A DNA stretch of 64,000 nt from Comamonas sp. lk (GCF_900564145.1 NZ_UOOB01000001.1:1738754-1802753); one strand, 5' to 3'; shown: positions 18,528 to 28,402, counted from the first letter of the stretch. A program made the numbers and translations. The notes: generated from the letters alone by a model not told the origin.

Positions 18528-19067
18528 ATGCAAGACAAGCTGTGGCGGCTGGCGGGCAGTGCAATGGTGGTGCTGAGTCTGGCCGGTTGCTCGATCATGA
18601 CCGACAAAGTGTCTCAGACCGTGAGCAGCACCTGGAACAAGACCTTATCCAGTCTGAGCTGGCAGAGCCAGCCCAAGACCCAGGCCAAGACCGAGGCCGC
18701 TTCGCCTTCCAAGCCGGCGGCGCAGGCCGCAGCTGCCAGCCGTTTGCAGCCGAGCAAGGCGAGCGGGCGCTGGCAAGGCCTGTATCAGCTACAGGGCGAC
18801 AAGGGCAGCTTTCAGGAATGTGCCTCGGGCCAGACCATTGTGGTACTGGTGGAAGGCGATAACGTGCTGCTGGAGCAGGCCTATCTGAATACGCGCAGCA
18901 GCGCCACGGCCAGCATGCTGGCCGAGGTGATGGGGCAGGTGGTGGAGCTTCCTGCCGCCGATCCGGTGCTGGCCCAGCAGGGCCACAAGATGCTGGCGCT
19001 GCGCGTGGAGCGCTTGGTCAGCCTCTCCAGCAAGAATTTCTGCCCCCAAAGCGCGGGCTGGAGATAA
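18528..19067 (+). CDS. Putative lipoprotein of unknown function
   Basis: A 179-residue protein with a lipoprotein signal peptide (AMVVLSLAGC, cysteine near residue 21). A low-complexity linker rich in Ala, Gln, Lys and Pro follows (residues about 45-80), then a compact domain containing GRWQGLYQLQGDKGSFQECASGQTIVVL and a second cysteine near the end (NFCPQSAGWR). The two mature-domain cysteines could form a disulfide. The fold resembles nothing I can name. It is transcribed away from the DUF3334 gene. Confidence 0.75.
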   Translation: MQDKLWRLAGSAMVVLSLAGCSIMTDKVSQTVSSTWNKTLSSLSWQSQPKTQAKTEAASPSKPAAQAAAASRLQPSKASGRWQGLYQLQGDKGSFQECASGQTIVVLVEGDNVLLEQAYLNTRSSATASMLAEVMGQVVELPAADPVLAQQGHKMLALRVERLVSLSSKNFCPQSAGWR

Positions 19068-19079
19068 ATCCAGGCATAA

Positions 19080-19106
19080 AAAAACCGGCAGGATCTGCCG
19101 GTTTTT
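19080..19106. terminator. Bidirectional terminator
   Basis: AAAAACCGGCAG, loop GAT, CTGCCGGTTTTT, between the converging lipoprotein and proX1 genes. Confidence 0.88.
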
Positions 19107-19107
19107 C

Positions 19108-19155
19108 AATTTTCATAGCTGATAGCGCAGATGGCATATGGGCTATCGGCAGTTT
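19108..19155. repeat. Degenerate intergenic repeat, copy 4
   Basis: TTCATAGCTGATAGCGCAGA followed by ATATGGGCTATCGGCAG resembles the dispersed repeat. It abuts the proX1 stop codon. Confidence 0.45.
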
Positions 19156-20241
19156 TTACTCTTGTTTTGCCGCCGCCCTGGCCTGAGCCAGCCAGCCATC
19201 AAAGGTTTTTTGATGGCCCTTGATCCACAGATCCACATGGCGGTGGATATCGGCGGGCTTGTTCTGGCCGTCGTGCAGAAGGCGGTTTTGCAGGCTGATG
19301 TCACTGATAGGCAGTTGCATGATCTCGAACAGTTTGCCGGCCGCCGGGTTTTTTTCGACCCAGACCTTGTTGGCGACTATGTATTCGTTGTTCAGCGGAA
19401 AACCGTAGTTGCGGCCATTGGCCAATTGCGTGTCCGTACCGGCCTGCACGCCGGGCATGGATGAGAACGGTACCTGCAGCCAGGTCATCTCATGGCCGGG
19501 GCGCAGCACGTTGCTGAGCCAGTAAGGGGTCCAGGCGTAATAGAGCACGGGCTTACCTGCCTTGAAGCGCGCCAGCGTGTCCGCAATCAGCGCGGGATAG
19601 TTGCCCTGGGTATAGCTGACGGTGTTTTGCAGGCCGAAGGCCTGGATCTGGTGTGCCACCACGGCTTCGCCGCCCCAGCCCGCGTTGGGGCCTATGAGAT
19701 TGGCCTTGCCGTCGCCATCGATATCGAACAGCTTGGCCAGCTTGGGGTCCTTGAGCTGGGCCAGGTTGGTGATCTGGTAGGCATCTGCCGTCTTCTTGTC
19801 GATCATGTAGCCCTGCACCGCACCATGGGCATACAGGCCCTTGCGCGAGAGCTTGGCATCGCCACCGGCTTGCTTGTAGAACTCGGCGTGGTGCGGATTC
19901 CAGTGGTTGGCCATGAAAGTGGCATCGCCGTTGGCCACCGCCACGTGGATCAGCGGGTAGTCCAGCTCTTCCCAGGGCTTGACGGTATAGCCCAGCTGTT
20001 GCAAGGCCTTGATGACCAGCAGGGTCTGAAAATTCTCCTCGGCCAGCGGACTTTTGACCGGCAGCACCGTAATGCCCCGACCCGGCAGGGCTTCACTTGG
20101 CAAATTCTGACCCGCTGTCCAGCCGGCAGTGTGGCTCAGGCTCAGCGCAGCCAAGGCGGTGGCGCCCAGCAACAACTGGCGCCGGCGGCCGCGGACCTGC
20201 GGGTGAAGGCTGGGGATCATGGTTTGCAAAGTCTTGGTCAT
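19156..20241 (-). CDS. Glycine betaine/proline-type ABC transporter substrate-binding protein, divergent paralogue (ProX1)
   Basis: A 361-residue periplasmic binding protein of the ProX/OpuAC type. It keeps [15 protein letters not shown] (W114), GWGGE (W189) and YYAWTPYW, the aromatic ligands for quaternary ammonium compounds. Two differences from proX2 next door stand out. The signal peptide has a twin-arginine-like start (GRRRQLLLGATALAALSL, residues 18-35). The two cysteines that flank PGWG in the paralogue are P185 and G191 here, so the usual disulfide is missing. Start ATG 20241 has a weak AAGGA upstream; an earlier frame start at 20382 would run into proX2. It is the last gene of the operon. 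Confidence 0.88.
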   Translation of the reverse strand: MTKTLQTMIPSLHPQVRGRRRQLLLGATALAALSLSHTAGWTAGQNLPSEALPGRGITVLPVKSPLAEENFQTLLVIKALQQLGYTVKPWEELDYPLIHVAVANGDATFMANHWNPHHAEFYKQAGGDAKLSRKGLYAHGAVQGYMIDKKTADAYQITNLAQLKDPKLAKLFDIDGDGKANLIGPNAGWGGEAVVAHQIQAFGLQNTVSYTQGNYPALIADTLARFKAGKPVLYYAWTPYWLSNVLRPGHEMTWLQVPFSSMPGVQAGTDTQLANGRNYGFPLNNEYIVANKVWVEKNPAAGKLFEIMQLPISDISLQNRLLHDGQNKPADIHRHVDLWIKGHQKTFDGWLAQARAAAKQE

Positions 20242-20335
20242 CTTTGTGTTTTTTCCTTTTGATGGGGTTGGGGCGCTAGGCCCAAAAAAACGGCGCCCGC
20301 CAGAGCGGTACGCCGTCAAGTCCATGCGCGCGGGG

Positions 20336-21403
20336 TCAGGACTTGGCTGCGGCGGCCTTGGCCTGGGCAAGCCAGTCGTCAAACGTCTTTTGATGGGCCT
20401 TGATCCAGGCTTGGGCGTGACGCTCGATGTCGGCAGGCTTGTTCTGGCCCTGGCTCATCATGAAGTTCTGGGCGTTGATATCGCCCACGGGCACTTGCAT
20501 GATTTCAAACAGCTTGGCGGCCGCTGGGTTGTCCGTGGCCCAGGCCTTGTTGGCCACGATTTGCTGGTTGTTGGCAATAAAACCGTAGTTCTTGCCATTG
20601 GGCAGCTGGGTGTCGGTGCCCGCCTGTTCGCCGGGCAAGGCCGAGAACGGCACTTGCAGCCAGACCACATCCTTGCCGGGCTTGAGCACATTGCTCACCC
20701 AGTAAGGCGTCCAGGTGTAGTAGAGGATGGGCTTGCCCGCCTTGTAGCGGGTGATGGTGTCGGCCATCAGCGCCGAATACGTGCCCTGCTTGTGCGTGAC
20801 GGTGTCCTGCAGCTTGTAGGCGCCGAGCTGGTGCTCGATCATGGCTTCGCAGCCCCAGCCCGGCGTGCATCCGGTCAGATCGGCCTTGCCGTCACCGTCG
20901 GTGTCGAACAGCTTGGCGATGGCCGGGTCTTTGAGCTGGCCGATATTGCTGATCTTGTAGGCATCGGCGGTCTTTTTGTCGATCAGATAGCCCTGGGCGG
21001 CATTGGCCGAAAAAACGCCTTTGCGGTAGAGCTTGGCATCGCCACCGGCATTCTTGTAGTAATCGGCATGCAGCGGATTCCAGTGGTTGGCCATGAAAGT
21101 GGCATCACCGTTGGCCAGCGCGATATGGGCCGTGGGGTATTCCACTTCCTTGAGCGGCTGCACCTCGTAGCCCAGCTTTTGCAGCGCCTTGGTCACCAGC
21201 AGGGTTTGAAAGCTTTCTTCGGCAATCGAGCTTTTGAGCGGCTGTACCTTGATGCCCTTGCCGGGCAGATCGGCCGCAGCCTTGTCATCGGCCGCCTGTG
21301 CCGGCGAGCCGGCCAAGCTGAGCGCCATGACAGCGGCACCGCTCAGCAGCAGGGCGTTCAGGCCGCGTCGGTAGGCAGCGGCAGGCAGGGTGGTAGTTTT
21401 CAT
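20336..21403 (-). CDS. proX: Glycine betaine/proline ABC transporter substrate-binding protein (ProX2)
   Basis: A 355-residue binding protein. It has a Sec signal ([23 protein letters not shown]), then [16 protein letters not shown] (W108) and [12 protein letters not shown] with C179 and C185 flanking W183, as in E. coli ProX where these cysteines form a disulfide. YYTWTPYW (W231, W235) follows. It delivers glycine betaine or proline betaine to the ProVW transporter. It lies 19 bp after proW with a strong GGAG before ATG 21403. About 60% of residues appear shared with the downstream paralogue by eye. Confidence 0.92.
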   Translation of the reverse strand: MKTTTLPAAAYRRGLNALLLSGAAVMALSLAGSPAQAADDKAAADLPGKGIKVQPLKSSIAEESFQTLLVTKALQKLGYEVQPLKEVEYPTAHIALANGDATFMANHWNPLHADYYKNAGGDAKLYRKGVFSANAAQGYLIDKKTADAYKISNIGQLKDPAIAKLFDTDGDGKADLTGCTPGWGCEAMIEHQLGAYKLQDTVTHKQGTYSALMADTITRYKAGKPILYYTWTPYWVSNVLKPGKDVVWLQVPFSALPGEQAGTDTQLPNGKNYGFIANNQQIVANKAWATDNPAAAKLFEIMQVPVGDINAQNFMMSQGQNKPADIERHAQAWIKAHQKTFDDWLAQAKAAAAKS

Positions 21404-21422
21404 GGTTTTCTCCTTATCGCGA

Positions 21423-22646
21423 TCAGGCCGACTGGGCGCCGGTGTTGGCTGGGCGGGGAGCGGGCTGGCTCAGTGCCTGGCTTTGCGGCTGGCTCTGTGG
21501 CTGGGGTTGCGATTGGGCGCGGTTGCGCATCAGGCGCAGCACCAGGCCGGCAGGGCCGGACTGCCACCAGCGGGCTCCGCCGCGCTGGGCTTCACCCATG
21601 GCCTGCGTGATGCGGTCCAGCACGATGGCCAGCAGCACAATGCCCAGACCGCCTACGGTGGCCAGACCCATGTCCAGACGGCCGATGCCGCGCAGCACCA
21701 TCTGACCCAGACCGCCCACGGCAATCATGGAGGCGATGACCACCATGGACAGCGAGAGCATCAGCGCCTGGTTGATACCGGCCATGATGGAGGGCATGGC
21801 CAGCGGCAGTTGCACCTTCCACAGCAGCTGGGCGGGCGATGCGCCATAGGCGCGGCTGGCCTCGATCAGATCGGGTCGCACCTGGCGAATGCCCAGATTG
21901 GTCAAGCGGATCAGCGGCGGCAGCGCAAACACGATGGTCACGATCACGCCGGGCACGTTGCCGATGCCGAACAGCATGACCACGGGCACCAGATAGACAA
22001 AGGCGGGCGTGGTCTGCATGGCGTCGAGGAAAGGCCGCGTCCAGCGCTGGGCGCGGTCGCTCGAGGCTAGAAAGATGCCAGCAGGCAGGCCTATGACCAC
22101 GCAGAAGAACAGCGAGGTCAGCACCAGGGCCAGAGTGACCATGGCTTCGGACCAGATGCCCAGCAAGGCCACGGTGAGCAGGGCCACGGCCGAACCAACC
22201 GCCAGTTTTCGCCCGGCAAACTGCCAGGCCAGCAGGGCAATCAAGAGCACCAGCATCGGCATGGGAACGGCCAGCAGCACATCGGTCACTCCATCCAGGG
22301 TGGCATCGATGGGTGTGCGAATCGCCTGGAAAAAAGGACGGAAGTGGTCGACCACCCAGGCCAGGCCCTGGTTGATGGAGTCCTGCACGGGCAGGCCTTC
22401 GGTGCTGATCTGGTGCCACAGATGTGCCAGACCGCCGTCATCTGTGGGAGTGTCTGTCGGGACTGCGGCTTGCAGCCAGTCGCCGGAGGATTCCGTGGCG
22501 CCGCTGTCGGCCCAGGGATCGCTGGACGCCGCGTCGATGGGCGTCGCTGTCGTGGTGGTGGCCGTGGCTGCAGTGCTGTCCGCTGCCGACGCTGCTGCCC
22601 ATGGATCGTCAAAAGTGGCGGTATTGTTTGTGTTGTTTGCTATCAA
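21423..22646 (-). CDS. proW: Glycine betaine/proline ABC transporter permease
   Basis: A 407-residue permease. As in E. coli ProW, a hydrophilic N-terminal region (about 100 residues, Thr/Ala-rich, with two DPWA motifs) precedes the helices. [25 protein letters not shown] and the permease EAA-type loop ([52 protein letters not shown]) are diagnostic. The C-terminal 40 residues are a Ser-Gln-Pro repeat tail. The start is TTG 22646, chosen because AGGAGG lies 7 bp upstream; that site overlaps the proV stop codon, so the two genes are coupled. Confidence 0.92.
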   Translation of the reverse strand: MIANNTNNTATFDDPWAAASAADSTAATATTTTATPIDAASSDPWADSGATESSGDWLQAAVPTDTPTDDGGLAHLWHQISTEGLPVQDSINQGLAWVVDHFRPFFQAIRTPIDATLDGVTDVLLAVPMPMLVLLIALLAWQFAGRKLAVGSAVALLTVALLGIWSEAMVTLALVLTSLFFCVVIGLPAGIFLASSDRAQRWTRPFLDAMQTTPAFVYLVPVVMLFGIGNVPGVIVTIVFALPPLIRLTNLGIRQVRPDLIEASRAYGASPAQLLWKVQLPLAMPSIMAGINQALMLSLSMVVIASMIAVGGLGQMVLRGIGRLDMGLATVGGLGIVLLAIVLDRITQAMGEAQRGGARWWQSGPAGLVLRLMRNRAQSQPQPQSQPQSQALSQPAPRPANTGAQSA

Positions 22647-22658
22647 ATCATTCCCTCC

Positions 22659-23972
22659 TTACTGTGCTTGTTGTGCTGGTGCCGTGGCTTGCGCTGTGTG
22701 AGCAGCCGTCACGCCGGACGGGACGCTGGTGTCCAGCTTGATGGTCGGAATTTCCTTTTGTGGCGGCGGCACGGGCGGGGTGTCGCGGTCCAGGAACTTG
22801 AGCATGGTGGTGCGGCTGATGACGCCCAGGTATTTGCCGTCTTCGTCGACCACGGGCAAAGGGCAGGGAGGTGCCGCCACGACGCCAAACAGCTCGGCCA
22901 CCGGGGTATTGCCGGTGATGGAGGGTACATTGGGGATGAAGGCGTGCTCCAGACCCAGCATGCCTTGATGGCCTTGCAGCGCATCGCGCAGCGACTGCGA
23001 CGAGACCACGCCCAGAAAACGTTTGCGGGCGTCGAGCACATAAGCGTGGTCGCGGTCCGAGTCTTCCAGCAGGCGCAAGGCGGCGCGGCAGCCGCGGTTG
23101 CGGTGCTCCGAGATCACGGTCAGCGCCTGGCGGGCAATGTCGGCGGCCTTGAAGACGGCGGCCGTATCCACACCGCGCACAAAGTGGCGCACATAGTCGT
23201 TGGCGGGGCTGCGCAGGATTTCATCGGGCGTGCCGACCTGCTCCACCTGGCCGTCTTTCATGATGGCGATGTGATCGCCAATGCGCATGGCCTCGTCCAG
23301 ATCGTGGGAGATGAAGACGATGGTGCGGCGCTTGATTTGCTGCAGTCGCAGCAATTCGCTTTGCATCTCGGTGCGGATGATGGGGTCGAGGGCGGAAAAA
23401 GCCTCGTCCATCAGCAAGATGGAGGGATCGGAGGCCAGGGCGCGCGCCAGGCCCACGCGCTGCTGCATGCCGCCCGAGAGCTCATCGGGATAGCTGGCGC
23501 CCCAGCCGCCCAGGCCTACCTGCTCCAGCGCTTCCTGTGCGGCTTTCTGGCGCTCGGCCCTGTCCACGCCGGCCAGCTCCAGGCCAAACGCTGTGTTGTC
23601 CAGCACCGTCAGGTGGGGCATGAGGGCAAAGGACTGGAACACCATGGAGATGTCCTTGCGGCGCAGCGCACGCAAGTCCTTGTCGCTCAAGGCATTGATG
23701 TCGTCGCCGTCGATCAGGATGCGACCGGCCGTGGGCTCGATCAGGCGGTTGAGCATGCGTACCAGGGTGGATTTGCCCGAGCCCGACAGGCCCATGACAA
23801 CGAAGATTTCACCGGCTTCGATGGTGAAACTGGCGTCGAACACGCCGATGGATTGCCCGGTCCGGGCGAGGATGTCCTGCTTGCTCGCGCCTTGCTTGAC
23901 AAGGTTGAGTGCAGTTTTCGGGTCGTCACCGAAAACCTTGAAGACATGATCAATAACGATTTGCTTGGCCAC
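22659..23972 (-). CDS. proV: Glycine betaine/proline ABC transporter ATP-binding protein
   Basis: A 437-residue ATPase. Order: N-terminal [11 protein letters not shown], Walker [11 protein letters not shown]-loop [11 protein letters not shown], signature [15 protein letters not shown], Walker [14 protein letters not shown], switch HD in FISHDLDEA, then two C-terminal CBS domains ([19 protein letters not shown] and [21 protein letters not shown]), which sense ionic strength in related OpuA-type transporters. Start GTG 23972 is chosen because AAGGAG lies 9 bp upstream; the ATG at 24050 has no such support. First gene of a four-gene operon. Confidence 0.94.
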   Translation of the reverse strand: MAKQIVIDHVFKVFGDDPKTALNLVKQGASKQDILARTGQSIGVFDASFTIEAGEIFVVMGLSGSGKSTLVRMLNRLIEPTAGRILIDGDDINALSDKDLRALRRKDISMVFQSFALMPHLTVLDNTAFGLELAGVDRAERQKAAQEALEQVGLGGWGASYPDELSGGMQQRVGLARALASDPSILLMDEAFSALDPIIRTEMQSELLRLQQIKRRTIVFISHDLDEAMRIGDHIAIMKDGQVEQVGTPDEILRSPANDYVRHFVRGVDTAAVFKAADIARQALTVISEHRNRGCRAALRLLEDSDRDHAYVLDARKRFLGVVSSQSLRDALQGHQGMLGLEHAFIPNVPSITGNTPVAELFGVVAAPPCPLPVVDEDGKYLGVISRTTMLKFLDRDTPPVPPPQKEIPTIKLDTSVPSGVTAAHTAQATAPAQQAQ

Positions 23973-24400
23973 TGTGGCGTTCTCCTTTGAATGAGAGGTG
24001 GAACACAGTCCAGCACCCGAACGACAACCGCCGTGGGTGCTGGCGCGCAAGCCAAAAGAAAGCCCTGATGCCGCAGCTCCACCCGGCCTAAAAGGCAGGA
24101 TGAGCTACGCGATGGTGCGAGTTGCACCTTGGGTCCGTCCGGATGGCACAAGCGATGTGCGCGCAAGGACGGCGAGAAGGCGAGAGTCGCGAGGCCGGTA
24201 CCGACAGGCACGGGTGGCATCGCTGCATGCTCTCTGGCGGCTGAGTCCGGCAGGGTTGTCGGAGTGAGCCTTTTGCATCAGGGCCGTGTTTCGGCCCGTT
24301 TGGCGGGCTCGCAACCTTCAAAAGTGAGGTGCGAAGTTCCCGCCGGGGAGTGGGTCAACCGTGCCATGAAAGCACGGAGACAACCTGCGAGGCAGGTGGT
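23973..24400 (-). promoter_or_regulatory. Long structured 5' leader of the proVWX operon (candidate cis-regulatory RNA)
   Basis: No convincing gene in these roughly 430 bp. Hairpins occur in succession: ACCTGC/GCAGGT (24383-24397), CCGTGC/GCACGG (24359-24377), a larger hairpin closed by GGCGGG/CCCGCC (24302-24344) with an inner stem CGCA-CCT/AGG-TGCG, and GGGCCG/CGGCCC (24281-24297). On the minus strand, an AT-rich stretch (GATATATTAAAAAG, near 24407-24420) just before the first hairpin is a plausible promoter. The sequence does not match the cobalamin, TPP, glycine or fluoride riboswitch cores I checked by eye. Confidence 0.4.
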
Positions 24401-24627
24401 AAATGACTTTTTAATATATCGAATCGATTCTTACGTGTCAAATCGAGCTGTAAGCCTGGGCCTGAAAATCGGCCGATATGGGCTTTTGAAGGACCGTGAG
24501 TTCTTCAAAAACCATAGCTGTAAGCGCTTGATATATCTTGATTTCTGGCTTTTCTGCCTTGAATCTGGCTTGCTTGTCAGGAAACTAAATGTTTCCGTGG
24601 CCAAGAAAAGGCCTTGGTGCATGAAAA
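24401..24627. other. AT-rich intergenic region upstream of proV leader
   Basis: About 230 bp, markedly more AT-rich than the surroundings, with TTTTTAATATATCGAATC near 24410 and several AT runs. It probably holds the operon promoter and regulator sites. An open frame crosses it on the plus strand, but its composition is not gene-like. Confidence 0.4.
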
Positions 24628-24660
24628 AAGCCCCGCGATGCGCGTGGCATGGCGGGGCTT
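24628..24660 (-). terminator. Terminator of the UPF0114 gene
   Basis: AAGCCCCGC and GCGGGGCTT arms with a 15-base loop; on the minus strand it ends in a T6 run, 20 bp past the stop. Confidence 0.8.
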
Positions 24661-24680
24661 GAAGCGGGTTGGGCGGCCTA

Positions 24681-25310
24681 TCAGTGGCGGTGCGCACTGC
24701 TGGTGAGTTTGTCCGTCAGCGCAATGGCCAGAGCCGACAGCAGGAAGACCACATGAATGATGGTCTGCCACATCAGCACCTGCAGCTCATAGCTGCCCGC
24801 GTTGATGAAGGTTTTGAGCAGGTGGATGGAGCTGATGCCGATGATGGACAGCGCCAGCTTGACCTTGAGCACCGAGGCGTTCACGTGGCTGAGCCACTCG
24901 GGCTGATCCGGGTGGCTGTCCAGGCCCATGCGGCTGACAAAGGTTTCATAGCCGCCCACGATGACCATGATCAGCAGATTGGAGATCATGACCACGTCGA
25001 TCAGCGCCAGCACCACCAGCATGATGACGGTTTCATTGAGGCTGGTGATCTGCACATCGCTCTTGTAGCCAATGCTGGTGACCAGGGCCTGCAAAGCTTC
25101 CTTGTTGCCGAAGACGGCTTCCACCAGATGCCACAGCTCCAGCAGAAAGTGCCAGACGTAAACGGCCTGGGCGGCGATCAGGCCCAGGTACAGCGGCAGC
25201 TGCAGCCAGCGGCTGGCAAAAATCAGTGAGGGCAAAGGACGCAAAACGGCCGCGGCCTGGCTGGGTTTTTGCGCGGGAGAACCTGCTTCGTTGGGGTGAG
25301 GGTGGCTCAT
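24681..25310 (-). CDS. UPF0114 (YqhA-like, TIGR00645) membrane protein
   Basis: A 209-residue inner-membrane protein with four helices. Diagnostic segments are FASRWLQLPLYLGLIAAQAVYVWHFLLELWHL, ALIDVVMISNLLIMVIVGGYETFVSRM and WLSHVNASVLKVKLALSIIGISSIHLLKTFI. The family is widespread and of unknown function. ATG 25310 gives a short hydrophilic N-terminus (HPHPNEAGSPAQKP) before the first helix; a longer frame upstream is not supported. Monocistronic. Confidence 0.9.
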   Translation of the reverse strand: MSHPHPNEAGSPAQKPSQAAAVLRPLPSLIFASRWLQLPLYLGLIAAQAVYVWHFLLELWHLVEAVFGNKEALQALVTSIGYKSDVQITSLNETVIMLVVLALIDVVMISNLLIMVIVGGYETFVSRMGLDSHPDQPEWLSHVNASVLKVKLALSIIGISSIHLLKTFINAGSYELQVLMWQTIIHVVFLLSALAIALTDKLTSSAHRH

Positions 25311-25724
25311 GGTGGTGGCAAGAGGCGGCAGCGCACAGCGAACCCGGCATGAGGCCGGTCCGTTTCTGCAATGCCTGAAGTTGGAAGATAAAAAGAGAGC
25401 TGAGGACCGGCTGCGCGAGCCGGTGTGTTTTTTGTCGTGATGGCTGTGCTTGCCTGCGGCTGCGGTCAGCGGAGCAACACCCCGAATCGGCACGGCAGCA
25501 GGCGCGAGATTCTACGGGCAGCGGGGCCGTGCTTTGGGTGAAAATGTATGTAAGCCTGTTGCGATCAAGCGCCAACTGCTTTCAAATTGTGAGCGGTTAA
25601 GGCATGAGCAAAAACGGTTGCGACGAGGTGCCGTGCAAACACGGTCTCAGTCAGTGGCGTGTAAGACCGAGCCACGACAGTACACCCACAATAAATTCAT
25701 TGGCATGCATAGGAGACAACAACG
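25311..25724. other. Intergenic region upstream of acs
   Basis: 414 bp without a gene. Near the acs end there is a small hairpin (CCGTG-CAAA-CACGG, 25631-25644) and an AT-rich CACAATAAATT stretch (25687-25697) that could be a -10 region about 25 bp before the acs ribosome-binding site. Divergent promoters for acs and the UPF0114 gene should lie here. Confidence 0.4.
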
Positions 25725-27722
25725 ATGAGCACTGCGACATCAGCTATTGAATCGGTCCTGGTGGAAAACCGGGTTTTCCCGCCGCCTGCAACTTTTGCGG
25801 CCCAGGCCCGCATTGCCAGCATGGAGCAGTACCAGGCCTTGTGCGACGAGGCCGAGCGCGACTATGAAGGTTACTGGGCGCGTCTGGCCCGCGAGAACGT
25901 GGTCTGGAGCAAGCCCTTCACCCAGGTGCTCGATGAGAGCAATGCACCGTTCTTCCAGTGGTTTGCCGACGGCGAACTCAACGCCAGTGCCAACTGCCTG
26001 GACAAGCACATGGGCACGCCCGTCGAGCACAAGACGGCGATTATTTTTGAAGCCGACGGCGGCGAGGTCACCAAGGTCACTTATCGCGAGTTGCTGGAAC
26101 GTGTCTCGCAGTTTGCCAACGGCCTGAAGGCCCATGGCGTGCAAAAGGGCGACCGTGTTCTGATCTACATGCCCATGACCATTGAGGGCGTGGTTGCCAT
26201 GCAGGCCTGCGCGCGGATTGGCGCCACCCACTCCGTGGTGTTCGGCGGCTTTTCGGCCAAGGCAGTGCAGGAGCGCATTGTGGACGTGGGCGCCGTGGCG
26301 GTGATCACCTCCAACTACCAGATGCGCGGCGGCAAGGAACTGCCGCTCAAAGCCATTGTCGACGATGCGCTGGCGCTGGGCGGCTGCGAGGCCATCAAGA
26401 ATGTGTTTGTGTACGAGCGCACGCCCACGGCCTGCAACCTGGTGGCCGGCCGCGACAAAACGTTTGGCGAGCTGCTGCAAGGCCAATCCAAGGAGTGCGC
26501 TCCGGTCGCCGTGGGCGCCGAGCATCCGCTGTTCATCCTCTACACCAGCGGCTCCACCGGCAAGCCCAAGGGCGTGCAGCACGCCACCGGCGGCTACATG
26601 CTGTGGGCCAAGCAGACCGTGGACTGGACCTTCGACATGAAGGACAGCGATGTGTTCTGGTGCACGGCCGATATCGGCTGGATCACCGGCCACACCTATG
26701 TGGCCTACGGCCCCCTGGCCGCTGGCGCCACGCAAATCGTCTTCGAAGGCGTGCCCACCTTCCCCAACGCCGGGCGCTTCTGGCAGATGATCGAGCGCCA
26801 TGGCTGCACCATCTTCTACACGGCGCCCACGGCGATTCGTTCGCTGATCAAGGCCGCCGATTCCGACGCCGCCGTACACCCCAGGAACTGGAATCTGTCC
26901 AGCCTGCGCCTGCTGGGCTCGGTGGGCGAGCCCATCAATCCCGAAGCCTGGATGTGGTATCACAAGCACATCGGTGCCGAGCGCTGCCCGATTGTGGACA
27001 CCTTCTGGCAAACCGAGAACGGCGGCCACATGATCACGCCGCTGCCCGGTGCCACACCGCTGGTGCCAGGCTCCTGCACGCTGCCGCTGCCCGGCATCAC
27101 GGCCGCCATCGTCGATGAAACCGGCAACGACATGGCCAATGGCGCCGGCGGCATGCTGGTGGTGAAGAAACCCTGGCCCAGCATGATCCGCAATATCTGG
27201 GGCGACCCCGAGCGCTTCAAGAAAAGCTATTTCCCCGAAGAGCTGGGCGGCACGACTTATCTGGCCGGCGACGGCGCCGTGCGCAGTGCCGACCGCGGCT
27301 ACTTCCGCATCACCGGTCGCATCGACGATGTGCTCAACGTCTCGGGCCACCGCATGGGCACCATGGAAATCGAATCGGCCCTGGTCTCCAAGACCGATCT
27401 GGTAGCCGAAGCTGCTGTGGTCGGCCGTCCCGACGATCTGACCGGCGAAGCCATCTGCGCTTTTGTGGTGTTGAAGCGTCCCGTGCCCCATGGCGAAGAA
27501 GCCAAGCAACTGGCCAACGAGCTGCGCAACTGGGTGGCCAAGGAAATCGGCCCGATTGCCAAGCCCAAGGACATCCGCTTTGGCGAGAACCTGCCCAAGA
27601 CCCGCAGCGGCAAGATCATGCGCCGCCTGTTGCGCTCGATTGCCAAGGGTGAGGCCATCACGCAGGACACCAGCACGCTGGAGAATCCCGCGATTTTGGA
27701 GCAGCTGGCCAAGACCAACTGA
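25725..27722 (+). CDS. acs: Acetyl-CoA synthetase (AMP-forming)
   Basis: A 665-residue enzyme that activates acetate to acetyl-CoA via acetyl-AMP. The adenylate-forming motifs are complete: [18 protein letters not shown] (A3, near residue 270), the acetate-pocket region [18 protein letters not shown] (near residue 315), [18 protein letters not shown] (A5, near residue 425), the hinge [18 protein letters not shown] and the C-terminal [14 protein letters not shown], whose lysine is the catalytic and acetylation site. Length fits bacterial Acs (about 650). AGGAGA precedes ATG 25725. Monocistronic, followed by a strong terminator. Confidence 0.97.
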   Translation: MSTATSAIESVLVENRVFPPPATFAAQARIASMEQYQALCDEAERDYEGYWARLARENVVWSKPFTQVLDESNAPFFQWFADGELNASANCLDKHMGTPVEHKTAIIFEADGGEVTKVTYRELLERVSQFANGLKAHGVQKGDRVLIYMPMTIEGVVAMQACARIGATHSVVFGGFSAKAVQERIVDVGAVAVITSNYQMRGGKELPLKAIVDDALALGGCEAIKNVFVYERTPTACNLVAGRDKTFGELLQGQSKECAPVAVGAEHPLFILYTSGSTGKPKGVQHATGGYMLWAKQTVDWTFDMKDSDVFWCTADIGWITGHTYVAYGPLAAGATQIVFEGVPTFPNAGRFWQMIERHGCTIFYTAPTAIRSLIKAADSDAAVHPRNWNLSSLRLLGSVGEPINPEAWMWYHKHIGAERCPIVDTFWQTENGGHMITPLPGATPLVPGSCTLPLPGITAAIVDETGNDMANGAGGMLVVKKPWPSMIRNIWGDPERFKKSYFPEELGGTTYLAGDGAVRSADRGYFRITGRIDDVLNVSGHRMGTMEIESALVSKTDLVAEAAVVGRPDDLTGEAICAFVVLKRPVPHGEEAKQLANELRNWVAKEIGPIAKPKDIRFGENLPKTRSGKIMRRLLRSIAKGEAITQDTSTLENPAILEQLAKTN

Positions 27723-27817
27723 GGACGGCCGGCCGCACGCGCTGCCGGGGCGGAGATGGCTGATTTCAGGCATCTCCTGGCCCTCCTGCCGGGCAGTGAA
27801 GGCTGCGAATCCGGATG

Positions 27818-27855
27818 AAAAAGCCAAGCCGCTGTCAACAGCGGCTTGGCTTTTT
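27818..27855. terminator. Terminator after acs
   Basis: A perfect 17-bp stem (AAAAAGCCAAGCCGCTG and its complement) around loop TCAA, with T-runs on both strands. Confidence 0.9.
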
Positions 27856-27934
27856 GTTGGCTATGGATGCACGAGCTTTGATAAATTGGGTTAAAACGCT
27901 TTCTGTAACCCGTGTTGTTATGGAGGACAAAACC

Positions 27935-28402
27935 ATGAGCTTTCGCACAATTTCCCTGACCGTCATCGTGGCTCTGATCGCCGTGCTGGCCGCTTTCAAC
28001 TGGGGCGCCTTATCTGCTCCATCCACGGTTTCTCTGGGCTTTACCGAAGTTCAAGCCCCTTTGGGCGTGCTCATGCTGGCCTTGACGGCCTTGCTCAGCG
28101 TCTTTTTCATCGCCTATGTGCTGTGGATGCAGGGCTCTGTGCTGATGGAAGCACGTCGCCACGCCAAGGAAATGCAGGCCCAGCGCGAGCTGGCCGACAA
28201 GGCCGAGGCTTCGCGCTTCACCGAGCTGCGCTCCGTGCTGGAAGCTCTGCACGCCAAGGACAAGGAGGCGCTGATGGTCAGGCTGGATGCACTGGAAGCC
28301 CATCTGGTCAGCCGGGCCCAGGAGTCCGACAACAGCACGGCCGCCTATGTGGGCCAGCTGGAGCAGCAGGTGCACCTGCTGAGCCAGTCGGGTTCGCGTT
28401 AA
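27935..28402 (+). CDS. LapA-domain (DUF1049-like) membrane protein
   Basis: A 155-residue protein. Two N-terminal helices (SLTVIVALIAVLAAFNWGAL and PLGVLMLALTALLSVFFIAYVLW) are separated by the short extracytoplasmic loop typical of the LapA/DUF1049 domain. A cytoplasmic helical region of about 85 residues follows, rich in Ala, Glu and Leu with coiled-coil character. It is a second LapA-like protein in the window, besides lapA at 59786-60130, and has a much longer cytoplasmic tail. GGAGG precedes ATG 27935. Monocistronic. Confidence 0.75.
   Translation: MSFRTISLTVIVALIAVLAAFNWGALSAPSTVSLGFTEVQAPLGVLMLALTALLSVFFIAYVLWMQGSVLMEARRHAKEMQAQRELADKAEASRFTELRSVLEALHAKDKEALMVRLDALEAHLVSRAQESDNSTAAYVGQLEQQVHLLSQSGSR

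Noticed and set aside
24100..24400. Cobalamin or TPP riboswitch in the proV leader
   Set aside because: Checked both strands for B12-box and TPP core elements; partial look-alikes (GGCTGAG, GAGGCAGGT) occur without the rest of the core.
24129..24662. 177-codon frame across the proV leader
   Set aside because: Composition shifts from GC-rich to AT-rich midway, it runs through a terminator, no ribosome-binding site, and hairpins explain the region better.
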